Part shown: in pieces, positions 12,062-24,880 of the stretch | Layout: each line of letters opens with the position of its first letter | Position numbering within the stretch: the stretch's first letter is position 1 | NCBI GenBank assembly: GCA_022829145.1 | Contig: CM040758.1 | Location: 27,115,967-27,179,966 of the forward strand | Source of the DNA: Albula goreensis | Taxonomy: Eukaryota > Chordata > Actinopteri > Albuliformes > Albulidae | DNA length: 64,000 nucleotides | Direction of reading: 5' to 3' | The notes under the pieces: generated by a model | Database searches by the model: none | Told to the model about the DNA's origin: nothing | What the model saw: only the letters and a program-made list of their open reading frames with translations | Made by a program: the position numbers and the translations under genes

Positions 12062-13530
12062 ATTCCTTATTTATTTGCTCTGTACCCCAAAGCCCTGCCC
12101 CTTATTTACTCTGTACCCCAAAGCCCTGCCCCTTATTTACTCTGTACCCCAAACCTCTGCCCCTTATTTACTCTGTACCCCAAAGCCCTGCCCCTTATTC
12201 ACACTGTACCCCAAAGCCCTGCCCCTTATTTACTCTGTACCCCAAAGCCCTGCCCCTTATTTACTCTGTACCCCAAAGCCCTGCCCCTTATTTACTCTGT
12301 ACCCCAAAGCCCTGCCCCTTATTTACTCTGTACCCCAAAGCCCTGCCCCTTATTTACTCTGTACCCCAAAGCCCTGCCCCTTATTTACTCTGTACCCCAA
12401 AGCCCTGCCCCTTATTCACACTGTACCCCAAAGCCCTGCCCCTTATTTACTCTGTACCCCAAAGCCCTGCCCCTTATTTACTCTGTACCCCAAAGCCCCG
12501 CCCCTTATTCACACTGTACCCCAAAGCCCTGCGCCTTATTTACTCTGTACCCCAAAGCCCTGCCCCTTATTTACTCTGTACCCCAAAGCCCTGCCCCTTA
12601 TTTACTCTGTACCCCAAAGCCCTGCCCCTTATTCACTCTGTACCCCAAAGCCCTGCCCCTTATTCACACTGTACCCCAAAGCCCCGCCCCCCTTATTTAC
12701 TCTGTACCCCAAAGCCCTACCCCTTATTCAAACTGTACCCCAAAGCCCTACCCCTTATTTACTCTGTACCCCAAAGCCCGGCCCCTTATTCACACTGTAC
12801 CCCAAAGCCCTGCACCTTATTTACTCTGTACCCCAAAGCCCTGCCCCTTATTTACTCTGTACCCCAAAGCCCTGCTCCTTATTTACTCTGTACCCCAAAG
12901 CCCTGCCCCTTATTTACTCTGTACCCCAAAGCCCTGCCCCTTATTTACTCTGTACCCCAAAGCCCTGCCCCTTATTTACTCTGTACCCCAAAGCCCTGCC
13001 CCTTATTCACACTGTACCCCAAAGCCCTGCCCCTTATTTACTCTGTACCCCAAAGCCCTGCCCCTTATTTACTCTGTACCCCAAAGCCCTGCCCCTTATT
13101 CACACTGTACCCCAAAGCCCTGCGCCTTATTTACTCTGTACCCCAAAGCCCTGCCCCTTATTTACTCTGTACCCCAAAGCCCTGCCCCTTATTTACTCTG
13201 TACCCCAAAGCCCCACCCCTTATTCACACTGTACCCCAAAGCCCTGCCCCTTATTTACTCTGTACCCCAAAGCCCTGCCCCTTATTCACACTGTACCCCA
13301 AAGCCCTGCCCCTTATTTACTCTGTACCCCAAAGCCCTGCCCCTTATTCACACTGTACCCCAAAGCCCTGCGCCTTATTTACTCTGTACCCCAAAGCCCT
13401 GCCCCTTATTTACTCTGTACCCCAAAGCCCTGCCCCTTATTTACTCTGTACCCCAAAGCCCTGCCCCTTATTCACACTGTACCCCAAAGCCCTGCCCCTT
13501 ATTCACACTGTACCCCAAAGCCCTGCGCCT
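12062..13530 (+). repeat. 31-bp minisatellite, about 46 units
   Basis: Units carry CCCCAAAGCCCTGCCCCTTA and TTTACTCTGT, with a TTCACACTGT variant. Because the unit is stop-free and 31 is not a multiple of 3, a 490-codon frame stays open across it. That frame is a composition artefact, a 31-residue period over three units, and not a protein gene. Confidence 0.95.
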
Positions 13531-13544
13531 GTGTACTAAGTGAG

Positions 13545-13608
13545 TAGAGGGGCACTGAACCTGGCAGTCATGTGACAGGATATCTATGTCCTCAGATGAA
13601 CTGGAGGG
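13545..13608 (+). repeat. Inverted repeat arm (partner 10854-10917)
   Basis: Second arm of the inverted pair, immediately after the 31-bp array; see the partner entry for the shared sequence. Confidence 0.75.
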
Positions 13609-14084
13609 AAACTCAGGAACCTGCACTGACCTCTGCTGCTTGAGAAAACTGAGGATTGGGCAACAGGCCTCTCCCTGTTAGATTATTAATTATATATCAC
13701 TGGTACATTTGTCCAGATGAGTTGAAATATGTTTCTGACCTGATCAAACACACTTACACTGGGAGTTAATCAAGTAATGTTCTGTAAAGGAATATGCAAT
13801 TCAATCAAAAATAAACTTTTAGTCTTTTTAAGGGCATATGCTAATTTATTTTGGTTTAAAAGAACGTGTGTCCTTATCTTAAGTAAAATAGAAAATATTC
13901 AACCTTTATTCTTGTATAAAGCTCTTAAAGCGATGAATTTTCTGTTACATTGTTAGAAAATGACTACAGAAATAAATCATTTTTAGAGAACCATGAAGAT
14001 GGGACCTTTCACTGTATGAATGAGTGAACAGACTGAAGATAAACAGGATAAAGTGTTGTCTGGACTGTGATGCCAGGAGCGAAG

Positions 14085-14212
14085 GAGGGAGGGGCAAGAT
14101 CCTCAGCTCCTCCCACTGTACTGCTGGCAGTCTCCTGGTTCCCTCCCTCAGCCTGGAGAAGTAACTGGAGCTGCAACAGCAGAGGCCTCACTAACAGGCA
14201 GCCTCACCTGCG
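14085..14212 (+). repeat. Interspersed repeat arm, inverted relative to 24747-24880
   Basis: Shares GGCAGTCTCCTGGTTCCCTC, the CTGGAGAAGTAAC region and GCCTCACTAACAGGCAGCC with the reverse complement of 24747-24880. The pair brackets about 10.5 kb holding the triplicated tail-exon module. Both copies also carry an open frame (WFPPSAWRSN), so this is probably part of a dispersed element of unknown class. Confidence 0.7.
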
Positions 14213-14420
14213 AGTGTCTTTGTGTGTGTGTGTGTGTGTGTGTGTTGTGCTGTTTTGGGTTAACCCTTTTCCTTGTATTTTCTTTGTTTTGGGAGTCCCC
14301 AATGCCTTTATGCCTTTTGAGAGAAATGCCCCCCCCCAAGGGAAGCCCAGGGGAAGCAGATTTGGGGCTCAAGGCAAGGATCCATAGACATGAAGTGTTT
14401 CCAATGACATGAAACACAGC

Positions 14421-14632
14421 ATTCTGAGCAGTGTTTACTCTTCAGCAGCTCCAGCAGAGGTGTGTGAGATTGTGAGGACTGATAAAGGGAGCAGCAGCAT
14501 TAGCATACAGGGTGCTGTGTGAAGCTGAGATGGGCGCTCCTCTCATCACCCTGACTCTGTGACTGAGGAACTAGATGGTGTGAAATAAATGACCATTGCC
14601 TCTTGACATGTTGAGAAAAGAAACAGATTGCA
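14421..14632 (+). repeat. 200-bp direct repeat, copy 1
   Basis: Matches 15020-15229 (AGTGTTTACTCTTCAGCAGC, TGTGAGGACTGATAAAGG, CTGACTCTGTGACTGAGG) with few differences and small indels. The spacing of 600 bp indicates a local tandem duplication. Confidence 0.85.
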
Positions 14633-15019
14633 TGCTTAGACTGCTGCATGCTCCTTTAATGTGTTCACAGTATGTAAAAATGTAGTTCAAATGTAAGTTT
14701 AATTTGGTAACTTCAGGTAACTAACCCTTGAACGATATTCTTGGGGAAAATTGGAGGACCTCATAACTTGGTATCATAGATACATACCCACACTGAACCT
14801 GCCATGTCCATCAGCAGTAATGGCTGCATTATATCACACTTTTCCAGTGTGTGCTCGCTCTGTGGATTCATTCTGAGACACTCTAAGGGCCAGTTTGTCA
14901 CTGAGAATGACATTACATTTGTCACAGGACAGAAGCATAAACATGACACTCAAAATGGCTGCATGTGAACAGACCGTTGGGCCTCAGTGAAGAGACGCAC
15001 ATGAGTGACTGTGGTCACT

Positions 15020-15229
15020 TTGAACAGTGTTTACTCTTCAGCAGCTCCAGCAGAGGTGTGTGAGATTGTGAGGACTGATAAAGGGGGCAGCAGCATTAGC
15101 ATAGAGGGTGCTGTGTGAAACCCAGACGGGCGCTCCTCCTCACCCTGACTCTGTGACTGAGGAACTAGAAGGTGTTAAATGTATGACCATTTGCCTCTGA
15201 ACTTTAAAATGTTGAGAAAGTAAACACAC
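15020..15229 (+). repeat. 200-bp direct repeat, copy 2
   Basis: Second copy of the 14421-14632 repeat. It has no coding potential or splice structure that I can recognise. Confidence 0.85.
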
Positions 15230-15641
15230 TAAAACATTTTTTGGGGTAGGCTGTGTTTTTCATGTCTTTTTAAGGCGAACACAATGCACTGAGAAGGAGC
15301 TCCAATTCAATGTGTGCCCCATGCACTCTTAAACACACAGACCCAACAAACAACACAGGACATGGTTTTCATATGTTGCACACTTGAAAAATGCGAGCGT
15401 GAGAACAGAGCTGTGAAAGTTCTCTTCCATGTGGTACAGCAGGCGCCTTTTCTACAGTTCAAACCTCAGCAACGCATGGCAAATGGAAGTAACAATCTCA
15501 ACAACAACAATAAAAAAAAAAAAAAAATAGTGTCGTGTCATTTTTTATTTTTAAACATAGAAGGAAGTACACGTCACAACTCATCTGTAGCCTGCTCAGG
15601 CCCTTCTCACCTGCTGGCTCACAAAGCTAATGGTGGCACAG

Positions 15642-16077
15642 AGATCCCTGCTCTAAGCTAATGGGGCACAGAGCTGGGGGCCCTGCTCTAAGCTAATGGG
15701 GGCACAGAAGCTAATGGGGCAAAGAGCTCCCTGCTCTAAGCTAATGGGGCACAGAGCTCCCTGCTCTATGCTAATGGGGGCACAGAGCTCCCTGCTCTAA
15801 GCTAATGGGGCACAGAGCTAATGGGGGCCCTGCTCTAAGCAATAATGGGGCACAGAGCTGGGGCACAGAGCCCTGCTCTAAGCTAATGGGGCACAGAGCC
15901 CCTGCTCTAAGCTAATGGGGCACAGAGCCCTGCTCTATGCTAATAGGGCACAGAGCTGGCGCACAGAGCCCTGCTCTTAAGCTAATTAATGGGGCACAGA
16001 GCCCTGCTCTAAGCTAATGGGGCACAGAGCTCCCCGCTCTAAGCTAATAGGGCACAGCGCTCCCTGCTAAAGCTCCT
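15642..16077 (+). repeat. 30-bp minisatellite, array 1
   Basis: Units of CCCTGCTCTAAGCTAATGGG plus GCACAGAGCT, with many indels. The same family makes arrays 2 and 3 and flanks the triplicated module. This is the most degenerate of the three arrays, hence perhaps the oldest. Confidence 0.9.
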
Positions 16078-17093
16078 CAGATCTGGGGAATCTCATCTGA
16101 AGCTCTGAGAAACACCACTACCCTAAAACACCTTAGAGGTCATCTCACAAAACAGATCTCTGTCATACACAGCACATCAATATATACAGTAGCACCTCTG
16201 CATGGAGGCTTTGTTACCCTTTGATATTATATAATTAAATATGTTTTAAAAAAATATACCCGCCTGTGATTGTTAGTATTGTATATACTGGCCTGTCTGC
16301 ATGTGCTTGTCATTACTGTCTCCTAATTTTGCTGCTTATCTAACCTGTGTAACTCTAGGAGCAGCAGCCTTCGGCTTCTTGGGGGGACAGTAAGTGCTGT
16401 TGGCGTAAATGTCTTCATCAGCGGCTTCTGAAACACAAACACACAGAGGAGAGAGTGAGAGAGAGACCTGGGGTAGAGGGAGGGAGAGAGGGAGAGACCT
16501 GGGTAGAGGGAGGGAGAGAGGGAGAGACCTGGGTAGAGGGAGGGAGAGACCTGGGTAGAGGGGAGGGAGGGAAACCTGGGCAGAGAGAGAGGGAGAGAGA
16601 GAGGGAGAGACCTGGGTAGAGAGGGGAGGGAGAGAGGGAGAGACCTTGGGTAGAAGGAGGGAGGGAGAGAGGGAGAGACCTGGGGTAGAGGGAGGGAAGG
16701 AGGGAGGAAAGAGAGAGGGAGTGAAAGGTTAGAAACCACTGCAGCCATTTAGTAAAGGGCTGATTCATTGAAATGTGGAACAAAGGGATTTCCCCCAATG
16801 TACAAAAATGGAGACAAACATGATCCTGAATCACTTCCAGGACATCTTAGAGAGGTAATGAAACTCGGTTGTGAATATACAGCGCCCTTGATACTGTTTA
16901 TGACATGTGTACAGGTAATGGATCCCTGACTGTTTATCTCCTACACCTTGCACTAAAATCTTAATCCAGGTCATGACATTGCAGGAATGCATGAGGTTGG
17001 TTTGTGTATGATGTACTTTGGGCAATATTTAAACACCCAGTAGTGACAGAGACAGATATGCAGCCTTACCAGTTTGTTCCAACTGCTGAATCT

Positions 17094-17095
<2 letters not shown>
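16070..17095 (-). repeat. Triplicated module, copy 1
   Basis: About 1 kb repeated at 18036-18955 and, lacking its left part, at 21552-22307. Order on the plus strand: unique block, minus-strand tail exon, purine-rich GGGAGAGACCTGGG repeat (16440-16720), a unique block with GATGTACTTTGGGCAATATT, then a GA run. The copies are very similar over their unique blocks, so triplication is recent. Confidence 0.85.
16345..16427 (-). CDS. Tail exon with DIYANSTY motif, copy 1 (open)
   Basis: Read on the minus strand: acceptor GTTTCAG, 83 nt, donor CAG|GTTAGAT, phase 1 to 0. It encodes ADEDIYANSTYCPPKKPK followed by AAAPRVTQ. The first tyrosine sits in Y-A-N, the pTyr-x-Asn consensus for Grb2-type SH2 domains; neither tyrosine fits ITIM or ITSM. 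Phase and size match penultimate tail exons of this receptor family, so it could serve as an alternative tail for B1, about 8 kb upstream in transcription. No transmembrane exon lies nearer, so it could also be an orphan left by duplication. Confidence 0.5.
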
Positions 17096-18035
<940 letters not shown>

Positions 18036-18040
<5 letters not shown>

Positions 18041-18952
18041 AAGCTCCTCAAATCTGGGGAATCTCGTCTGAAGCTCTGAGAAACACCACTACCCTAAAAC
18101 ATCTTAGAGGTCATCTCACAAAACAGATATCTGTCATACACAGCACATCAATATATACAGTAGCACCTCTGCATGGAGGCTTTGTTACCCTTTGATATTA
18201 CAATATTCATTTACTTAAAATTATGTTTTAAAAACTATACCTTCCCATGATTGTCTGTTTTGTATATCCTGGCCTGTCTACATGTGCATGTCATTACTGT
18301 CTCCTAATTTTGCTGCTTATCTAACCTGTGTAACTCTAGGAGCAGCAGCCTTCGGCTTCTTGGGGGACTGTAAGTGCTGTTGGCGTAAATGTCTTCATCA
18401 GTGGCTTCTGAAACACAAACACACAGAGGAGAGAGTGAGAGAGAGACCTGGGGTAGAGGGAGGGAGAGAGGGAGAGACCTGGGGTAGAGGGGGAGAGAGG
18501 GAGAGACCTGGGTGAGGGAGGGAGAGAGGGAGAGACCTGGGTAGAGGGAGGGAGAGAGGGAAAAGAGAGAGGGAGTGACAGAGTTAGAAACCACTGCAGC
18601 CATTTAGTAAAGGGCTGATTCATTGAAATGTGGAACAAAGGGATTTCCCCCAATGTACAAAAATGGAGACAAACATGATCCTGAATCACTTCCAGGACAT
18701 CTTAGAGAGGTAATGAAACTCGGTTGTGAATATACAGCGCCCTTGATACTGTTTATGACATATGTACAGGTAATGGATCCCTGACTGTTTATCTCCTACA
18801 CCTTGCACTAAAATCTTAATCCAGGTCATGACATTGCAGGAATGCATGAGGTTGGTTTGTGTATGATGTACTTTGGGCAATATTTAAACACCCAGTAGTG
18901 ACAGAGACAGATATGCAGCCTTACCAGTTTGTTCCAACTGCTGAATCTGAGT

Positions 18953-18955
<3 letters not shown>
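18036..18955 (-). repeat. Triplicated module, copy 2
   Basis: Same organisation as copy 1, with a shorter purine-rich repeat (18420-18580). It ends in a short GA run that abuts the Tx1-like LINE fragment. Confidence 0.85.
18326..18407 (-). pseudogene. Tail exon with DIYANSTY motif, copy 2 (frameshifted)
   Basis: Same exon as copy 1 but 82 nt: the CCCCCC run after the second tyrosine codon has lost one C. DEDIYANSTYSPP is intact; downstream the frame changes and the phase at the donor is wrong. A base-calling error in the homopolymer cannot be excluded. Confidence 0.5.
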
Positions 18956-18990
<35 letters not shown>

Positions 18991-18999
18991 CTTAAACAG

Positions 19000-21500
19000 T
19001 ACTTCATTGAGCCATTTACATCAATGGACACCAAATATAAAAATCCAATTAGCAAAACTCATTTATGTTCTGTTCAAACAATAAATAAATGCATGAATAC
19101 ATTACAATTCAACCTCAACAACACAGTGTTGCAAAACATCAGCTAAGTTTTACATCTAAGAGAATTTAAAATCCAATACCCCATCATCTCCTACTTCACA
19201 CAACAGTCTGCCTTCCGACCATATTTCAGAAAACCCCATGAGGTCATTGACCAGTTTGAAATAAGCATACTCAGTCTTGATTCGCACAATCACCATCCCT
19301 TTAGAAACACCCTCTGCATCCGTTGAACCAGTACCTGATCTTATTTTTATGAGTTTTCCAAATGGCAATCTTGGCTGTAACCAAAAGAAAATTTAATAAA
19401 CAAATTTTCCTCCTCTTATTGAAGTTGTACTGGGGACCACTGATAAAACTCTGAAGAAAAAACTACACCAAAACCTTCAAAACAATTCAGTCTTTCAAAG
19501 AATTAAAAAGCCTCTCAACCTCAAACAGTTAATAAACAAATGGTCTACTGTCTCATTAGCCGCACAGAGAGGAAACTCCCTCTCCACTGCTGGATTCAGG
19601 TGTGCCACGTGTCTGTATGTTGCTGTAGGCCCGAGAATCTGCCTCCACTCTAAATCGGCTGTACGCTCCTCAACAGGAGGTTTGTACAGGAACCTCCAGC
19701 ATCCTCTAAGCGAGAAGTCTGGTCCAAACACTTCTGACCACCTCCAGGCTCACATTCTTCTTAGAACTGACTCTGTGGGCATTAAAAGTCATCTGCCACA
19801 CTCTTAAAAGGGACCGATAAAATGGAGTCAAATTGCTCAAGTCCATGTCCTTCAGCTTCAGTAAAAAAAGCTGTCTATCATAGCCAAGCCCCGATACTTT
19901 TCCTTAAAAGAACACATGCCACACTGACCCAACCAAGGTCTTTTAACTTTTCAGCCTGCAATTGAAAAGTGTTAACTCGGCTCCTCACGTCCCCCAGGCT
20001 CTGCCCACCCTCTTCCACAGGTAGGTACAACATGGGCGCTGGAATCCAGTGCTGCCCTGACCAAAAAAAAAGTTCACAAATGTCCTCTGCAGCTCCTTTA
20101 TCAGATTGTCTGGAGGCTCCAGTACATTAAGCTTGTGCCATAGCATAGAGGTGGTTATTAACAACCAAGACTCTACCCCTGTAGGATGGCTCGGGTAATA
20201 GCCAGCGCCATTTAGACAACCTAGCAGACACTTTCCCCAGCACTCCCTCTCAATTTTTATGTTGATATGCTTCCGTACCTGGAAAAACACTGAACTTTAA
20301 GACCCTCCCTTCTCCACTGTTAACCCCCTAGAAGCTGAGGGGTTCCCATTATTCCATGGACCCACAAAAACCCCTCACTCTTAGCCTAATTAACTTTGGA
20401 AGATGAGGTCCTCTCATATATGTTTGAACTCTTTCCATGGGCTAAAATGTCCACATGCCCCGTGATAAAAACAGTAACATCATCCGCATACGCTGATCCC
20501 AAACAAACTGCCTCCCTAAGATCCCCGGTACAAGAAACCCTTTTTGATTACTCCTTAATCTACATAATAGAGGCTCGATTGCCAGGATATACAACTGTCC
20601 AGAAAGAGGACAACCTTGTCGAATCCCTCTCTTCATAGGTACTGAGCAACACAAGCCACCCACCATTTTGAGCATGACCGAAGCCCCTGCATTCAACAAT
20701 CTTAACCAAGACATAAAATTCTTTCGAAACCCAAAAGCCTTCAAAACATTTAAGTGGCACAGCCAGGGGAAAGCTACTGAACAGCATCTGAGAGCTCATC
20801 TAAACCGATCAACTTTTCCAAAGCACTGTTGTCCTCCGGATCCAGCTTGGGGAGGCCTTGCAACAGCTGAGCTGTACACTCAGGGTCACAGTCCGTTTCG
20901 CCATTTAGCTCTGAATAAAAATCAGCTGCCATCCTCCTCATTTCCACAAGGTCAGTAGTTACTGTCCCATCATCCTGGCGAAGATGAAGAATATGTTTCT
21001 GTTCTGCTACCTTGTGTTCCAGATTAAAAAGAATAAGCGGTAGGAGCATATATATCTTTAATTTAGGACATTCTGGCTCTAATCAATGCCATGCTCCCGC
21101 AAAAAAAATCCTTAGCTTCAGTTTTTTCCCCACTGAAGTCACAACACTCCCCTTAGTAACACTCATATCTTTTTCCATATCAATGATTTCTTTCTCTAAC
21201 TTTTCAATATTTTGTTTCAGAACAGCTGTCGAGCCATATGCAAAATGCTGACAAAAAACTCTTATCTGCGTTTTTCCAACCTCCCACCATTGAGTCAGAT
21301 TTTCAAAAGTTGTCTTATTCATCCTCCATATTTCCCAAAATAGGTATCCCATGTGGTAATCAGAAAAACATTTTCCACTGGTAAAACTACATGCATTTGC
21401 AATCCAGTTATTATAATAATTACTCAAATAAATCCTATCCAACCTAGCACCAATGACTTTAGAATCAATTATCTTTATCCATGTGTCCATGTGTATTGGT
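19000..21500 (-). mobile_element. Decayed Tx1/L1-like LINE fragment
   Basis: Minus-strand pieces in shifting frames match a non-LTR retrotransposon. From 5' to 3' on that strand: the end of an endonuclease-like region (LDRIYLSN, then SDYH, 21.1-21.5 kb), a linker with FYSELNGE (about 20.8-21.05 kb), a reverse-transcriptase core with RGIRQGCPLSGQLY (about 20.6 kb), and a 3' segment with LLITTSMLWHKLNVLEPP (about 20.0-20.3 kb) typical of fish Tx1-clade elements. Several stops and frameshifts make it inactive. It lies between module copies 2 and 3. Clade assignment is from memory of conserved blocks. Confidence 0.8.
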
Positions 21501-21551
21501 TGACTGACTTATTATACTGACTTATACTTAATATAATTTTTTTATAAATAT

Positions 21552-22307
21552 GTTTTAAAAAAGTATACCTGCCCATGATTAAAATATTCATTTACTTAAA
21601 AGTTATGTTTTAAAAACTATACCTTCCCATGATTGTCTGTATTGTATATCCTGGCCTGTCTGCATGTGCTTGTCATTACTGTCTCCTAATTTTGCTGTTT
21701 ATCTAACCTGTGTAACTCTAGGAGCGGCAGCCTTCGGCTTCTTGGGGGGACTGTAAGTGCTGTTGGCGTAAATGTCTTCATCAGTGGCTTCTGAAACACA
21801 AGCACACAGAGGAGAGAGTGAGAGAGAGACCTGGGGTAGAGGGAGGGAGAGAGGGAGAGACCTGGGTAGAGGGAGGGAGAGAGGGAGAGACCTGGGGTAG
21901 AGGGAGGGAGAGAGGGAAGAGAGAGGGAGAGACAGAGTTAGAAACCACTGCAGCCATTTAGTAAAGGGCTGATTCATTGAAATCTGGAACAAAGGGATTT
22001 CCCCCAATGTACAAAAATGGAGACAAACATGATCCTGAATCACTTCCAGGACATCTTAGAGAGGTAATGAAACTCGGTTGTGAATATACAGCGCCCTTGA
22101 TACTGTTTATGACATGTGTACAGGTAATGGATCCCTGACTGTTTATCTCCTACACCTTGCACTAAAATCTTAATCCAGGTCATGACATTGCATGAATGCA
22201 TGAGGTTGGTTTGTGTATGATGTACTTTGGGCAATATTTAAACACCCAGTAGTGACAGAGACAGATATGCAGCCTTACCAGTTTGTTCCAACTGCTGAAT
22301 CTGAGTC
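21552..22307 (-). repeat. Triplicated module, copy 3 (left part missing)
   Basis: Begins in the AT-rich ATGTTTTAAAAACTATACC block and continues through the tail exon, purine-rich repeat (21800-21940) and unique block to a GA run. The leftmost few hundred bases present in copies 1 and 2 are absent, presumably lost at the LINE junction. Confidence 0.85.
21708..21790 (-). CDS. Tail exon with DIYANSTY motif, copy 3 (open)
   Basis: 83 nt, phase 1 to 0, same splice signals as copy 1. It encodes ATDEDIYANSTYSPP then KKPKAAAPRVTQ. Ser replaces the Cys of copy 1 after the second tyrosine. It is the copy closest to B1 (its 62-nt tail exon is at 24013) and so the best candidate for use. Splicing the B1 transmembrane exon (phase 1) straight to it keeps the frame. 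Read-through would give VR and a stop. Confidence 0.55.
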
Positions 22308-22341
22308 TGAGAGAGAGAGAGAGAGAGACAGAGAGAGGGAG

Positions 22342-22387
<46 letters not shown>

Positions 22388-22390
<3 letters not shown>

Positions 22391-23852
22391 ACAGAGGCAC
22401 AGAGCTCCCTGCTCTAAGCTAATGGCGCTCAGAGCTCCCTGCTCTAAGTTAATGGGGCACAGAGCTCCCTGCTCTACGCTAATGGGGGCACAGAGATCCC
22501 TGCTCTAAGCTAATGCCGCACAGAGCTCCCTGCTCTAAGCTAATGGGGGCAAAGAGCTCAATGCTCTAAGATAATGGGGCACAGAGCTCCCTGCTCTAAG
22601 CTAATGGCGAGAGCTCCCCTGCTCTAAGTTAATGGGGGCAAAGAGCTCCCTGCTCTAAGATAATGGGGGCAAAAAGAGCTCCCTGCTCTAAGATAATGGG
22701 GGCACAGAGCTCCTGCTCTGCTAATGGCGCACAGAGCTCCCCTGCTCTAAGCTAATGGGGCACAGAGCTCCCTGCTCTAAGTTAATGGGGCACAGAGCTC
22801 CCTGCTCTAAGCTAATGGGGGCACAGAGCTCCCTGCTCTAAGCTAATGGGGCACAGAGCTCCCTTCTCTAAGCTAATGGGCACAGAGCTCCCTGCTCTAA
22901 GCTAATGGCGCACAGAGCTCCCTGCTCTAAACTAATGGGGGCACAGAGCTCCCTGCTCTAAGCTAATGGCGCACAGAGCTCCCTGCTCTAAGCTAATGGC
23001 GCACAGAGCTCCCTGCTCTAAGCTAATGGGGGCACAGAGCTCCCTGCTCTAAGCTAATGGGGCACAGAGCTCCCTGCTCTAAGTTAATGGGGCACAGAGC
23101 TCCTGCTCTAAGCTAATGGGGGCACAGAGCTCCCTGCTCTAAGCTAATGGGGGCACAGAGCTCCCTGCTCTAAGCTAATGGGGCACAGAGCTCCCTGCTC
23201 TAAGCTAATGGGGGCACAGAGCTCCCTGCTCTAAGCTAATGGGGCACAGAGCTCCCTGCTCTAAGCTAATGGCGCACAGAGCTCCCTGCTCTAAGCTAAT
23301 GGGGGCACAGAGCTCCCTTCTCTAAGCTAATGGGGCACAGAGCTCCCTGCTCTAAGTTAATGGGGCACAGAGCTCCCTGCTCTAAGCTAATGGGGGCACA
23401 GAACTCCCTGCTCTAAGCTAATGGGGCACAGAACTCCCTGCTCTAAGCTAATGGGGCACAGAACTCCCTGCTCTAAGGTAATGGGGCACAGAACTCCTGC
23501 TCTAAGGTAATGGGGCACAGAGCTCTCTGCTCTAAGTTAATGGGGCACAGAGCTCCCTGCTCTAAGTTAATGGGGCACAGAGCTCCCTGCTCTAAGTTAA
23601 TGGGGCACAGAGCTCCCCGCTCTAAGCTAATGGGGCACAGAGCTCCCTGCTCTAAGCTAATGGCACACAGAGCTCCCGCTCTAAGCTAATGGGGCACAGA
23701 GCTCCCCACTCTAAGCTAATGGGGGCAAAGAGCTCCCTGCTCTAAGCTAATGGGGCACAGAGCTCCCTGCTCTAAGCTAATGGGGCACAGAGCTCCCTGC
23801 TCTAAGCTAATGGGGCACAGAACTCCCTGCTCTAAGCTAATGGGGGCACAGA
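22388..23852 (+). repeat. 30-bp minisatellite, array 3
   Basis: About 49 units of the same family, with GGCGCACAG and GTTAATGG variants interspersed. It lies between module copy 3 and the last recognised tail exon of B1. Confidence 0.95.
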
Positions 23853-23949
23853 TAGTGTGATAGATGACCACCAAAGCTGCTGCAGATATCTGCTCCTGTG
23901 CTAAACTCCTCTGAGCGTCTGAATCATTGTATGTCGTCAGTGTTCTTTT

Positions 23950-23967
23950 TCACTCCCTCCCCCCATC
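23950..23967 (-). CDS. Gene B1 possible terminal exon
   Basis: Acceptor ATGATGTTTTAG then, in phase 0, DGGRE and TGA. It is supported only by the acceptor and by phase agreement with the preceding exon. Confidence 0.25.
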   Translation of the reverse strand, partial: DGGRE

Positions 23968-24012
23968 CTAAAACATCATTAATGACCCTGTTTAACCTGT
24001 TCCTGCACCTAC

Positions 24013-24074
24013 CTCTTTCTGTGTCGTACAGTCTCCGTGGTTACTATCAGCAGATGAAACGTCAGCTGTGAGAT
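24013..24074 (-). CDS. Gene B1 tail exon, phase 1 to 0
   Basis: Acceptor TTTTAG, donor GAG|GTAGGT, 62 nt, encoding DLTADVSSADSNHG and DCTTQKE. It is an acidic Ser/Thr-rich tail without tyrosine. Phase and position resemble the gene A exon 5369-5427. It may be mutually exclusive with the DIYANSTY exons further downstream. Confidence 0.5.
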
Positions 24075-24746
24075 CTAAAACAAACACACACCAGAGGACG
24101 TGACCACACTGTCCATTAGCACAATGAAAGCTGGAGATCTACAGAAGGTGAGCAGCAGCGGTCAGCTCCATGGAACCAAAATACCAGCTGGGGACATGGT
24201 GGAATATGCACACACACATATGAAGTGAATCCACACACATATTCACAGACATACATTTTTTGTCACAATGCAGCAACAAAGTTTATTAAAATACACAACC
24301 ATCAGAATACACAGGGAGACCAGATAGATCAGTCCACTGAGCAGCAGTCTTATCCACGTGTAAATCTCTGGGAGAGTGGAGTTCAAGTCCTGGCCCTTCA
24401 ATCTATAACCTCACCCCCTTCTCTGTAACCCCCCCAGCCTTCCTACTGTCTGAATAAAGAAAACATACGTAAGGGTAGTGGCAGGTGTGGTCACTGAGCC
24501 AGGTGGTGAGGTGAAGTAAAACTCAACAAAATATAAACAAAATGTGGCCAAAGGCCTTTATTTACCCATTTTGGGTATTATTCAAAACACAAAACAGGGT
24601 CAAAACTCAGAACCAGCACAGCCTTAAGGAACCAACAAAAACCAAAAGCCCAAAACCCAAGACGTCTGTTCAGCCTCTCAGGCTGTGCTTAAATAGAAGG
24701 CCTAATTGAGGCAAGTGCTCACACCTGAGTTGATGAGAAATCACTT

Positions 24747-24880
24747 GCAGGTGAGGCTGCCTGTTAGTGAGGCCTCTGCTGTTGCAGCTCTGGTTACTTC
24801 TCCAGGCTGAGGGAGGGAACCAGGAGACTGACAGCAGTACAATGGGAGCAGCCGAGGAGCTTGCTCCTCCCTCCACCTCT
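24747..24880 (-). repeat. Interspersed repeat arm, inverted relative to 14085-14212
   Basis: Partner of the repeat at 14 kb. It lies in the B1 intron between the transmembrane and tail exons. The surrounding 24.5-25.1 kb has no other recognisable exon. Confidence 0.7.

Noticed and set aside
12075-13547. 490-codon open frame
   Set aside because: It is entirely the 31-bp array; the protein is a 31-residue period produced by three shifted units, with no start context or splice link.
15314-15661. 115-codon frame with poly-Lys
   Set aside because: Crosses a poly-A run and the start of the 30-bp minisatellite; no domain or splice support.
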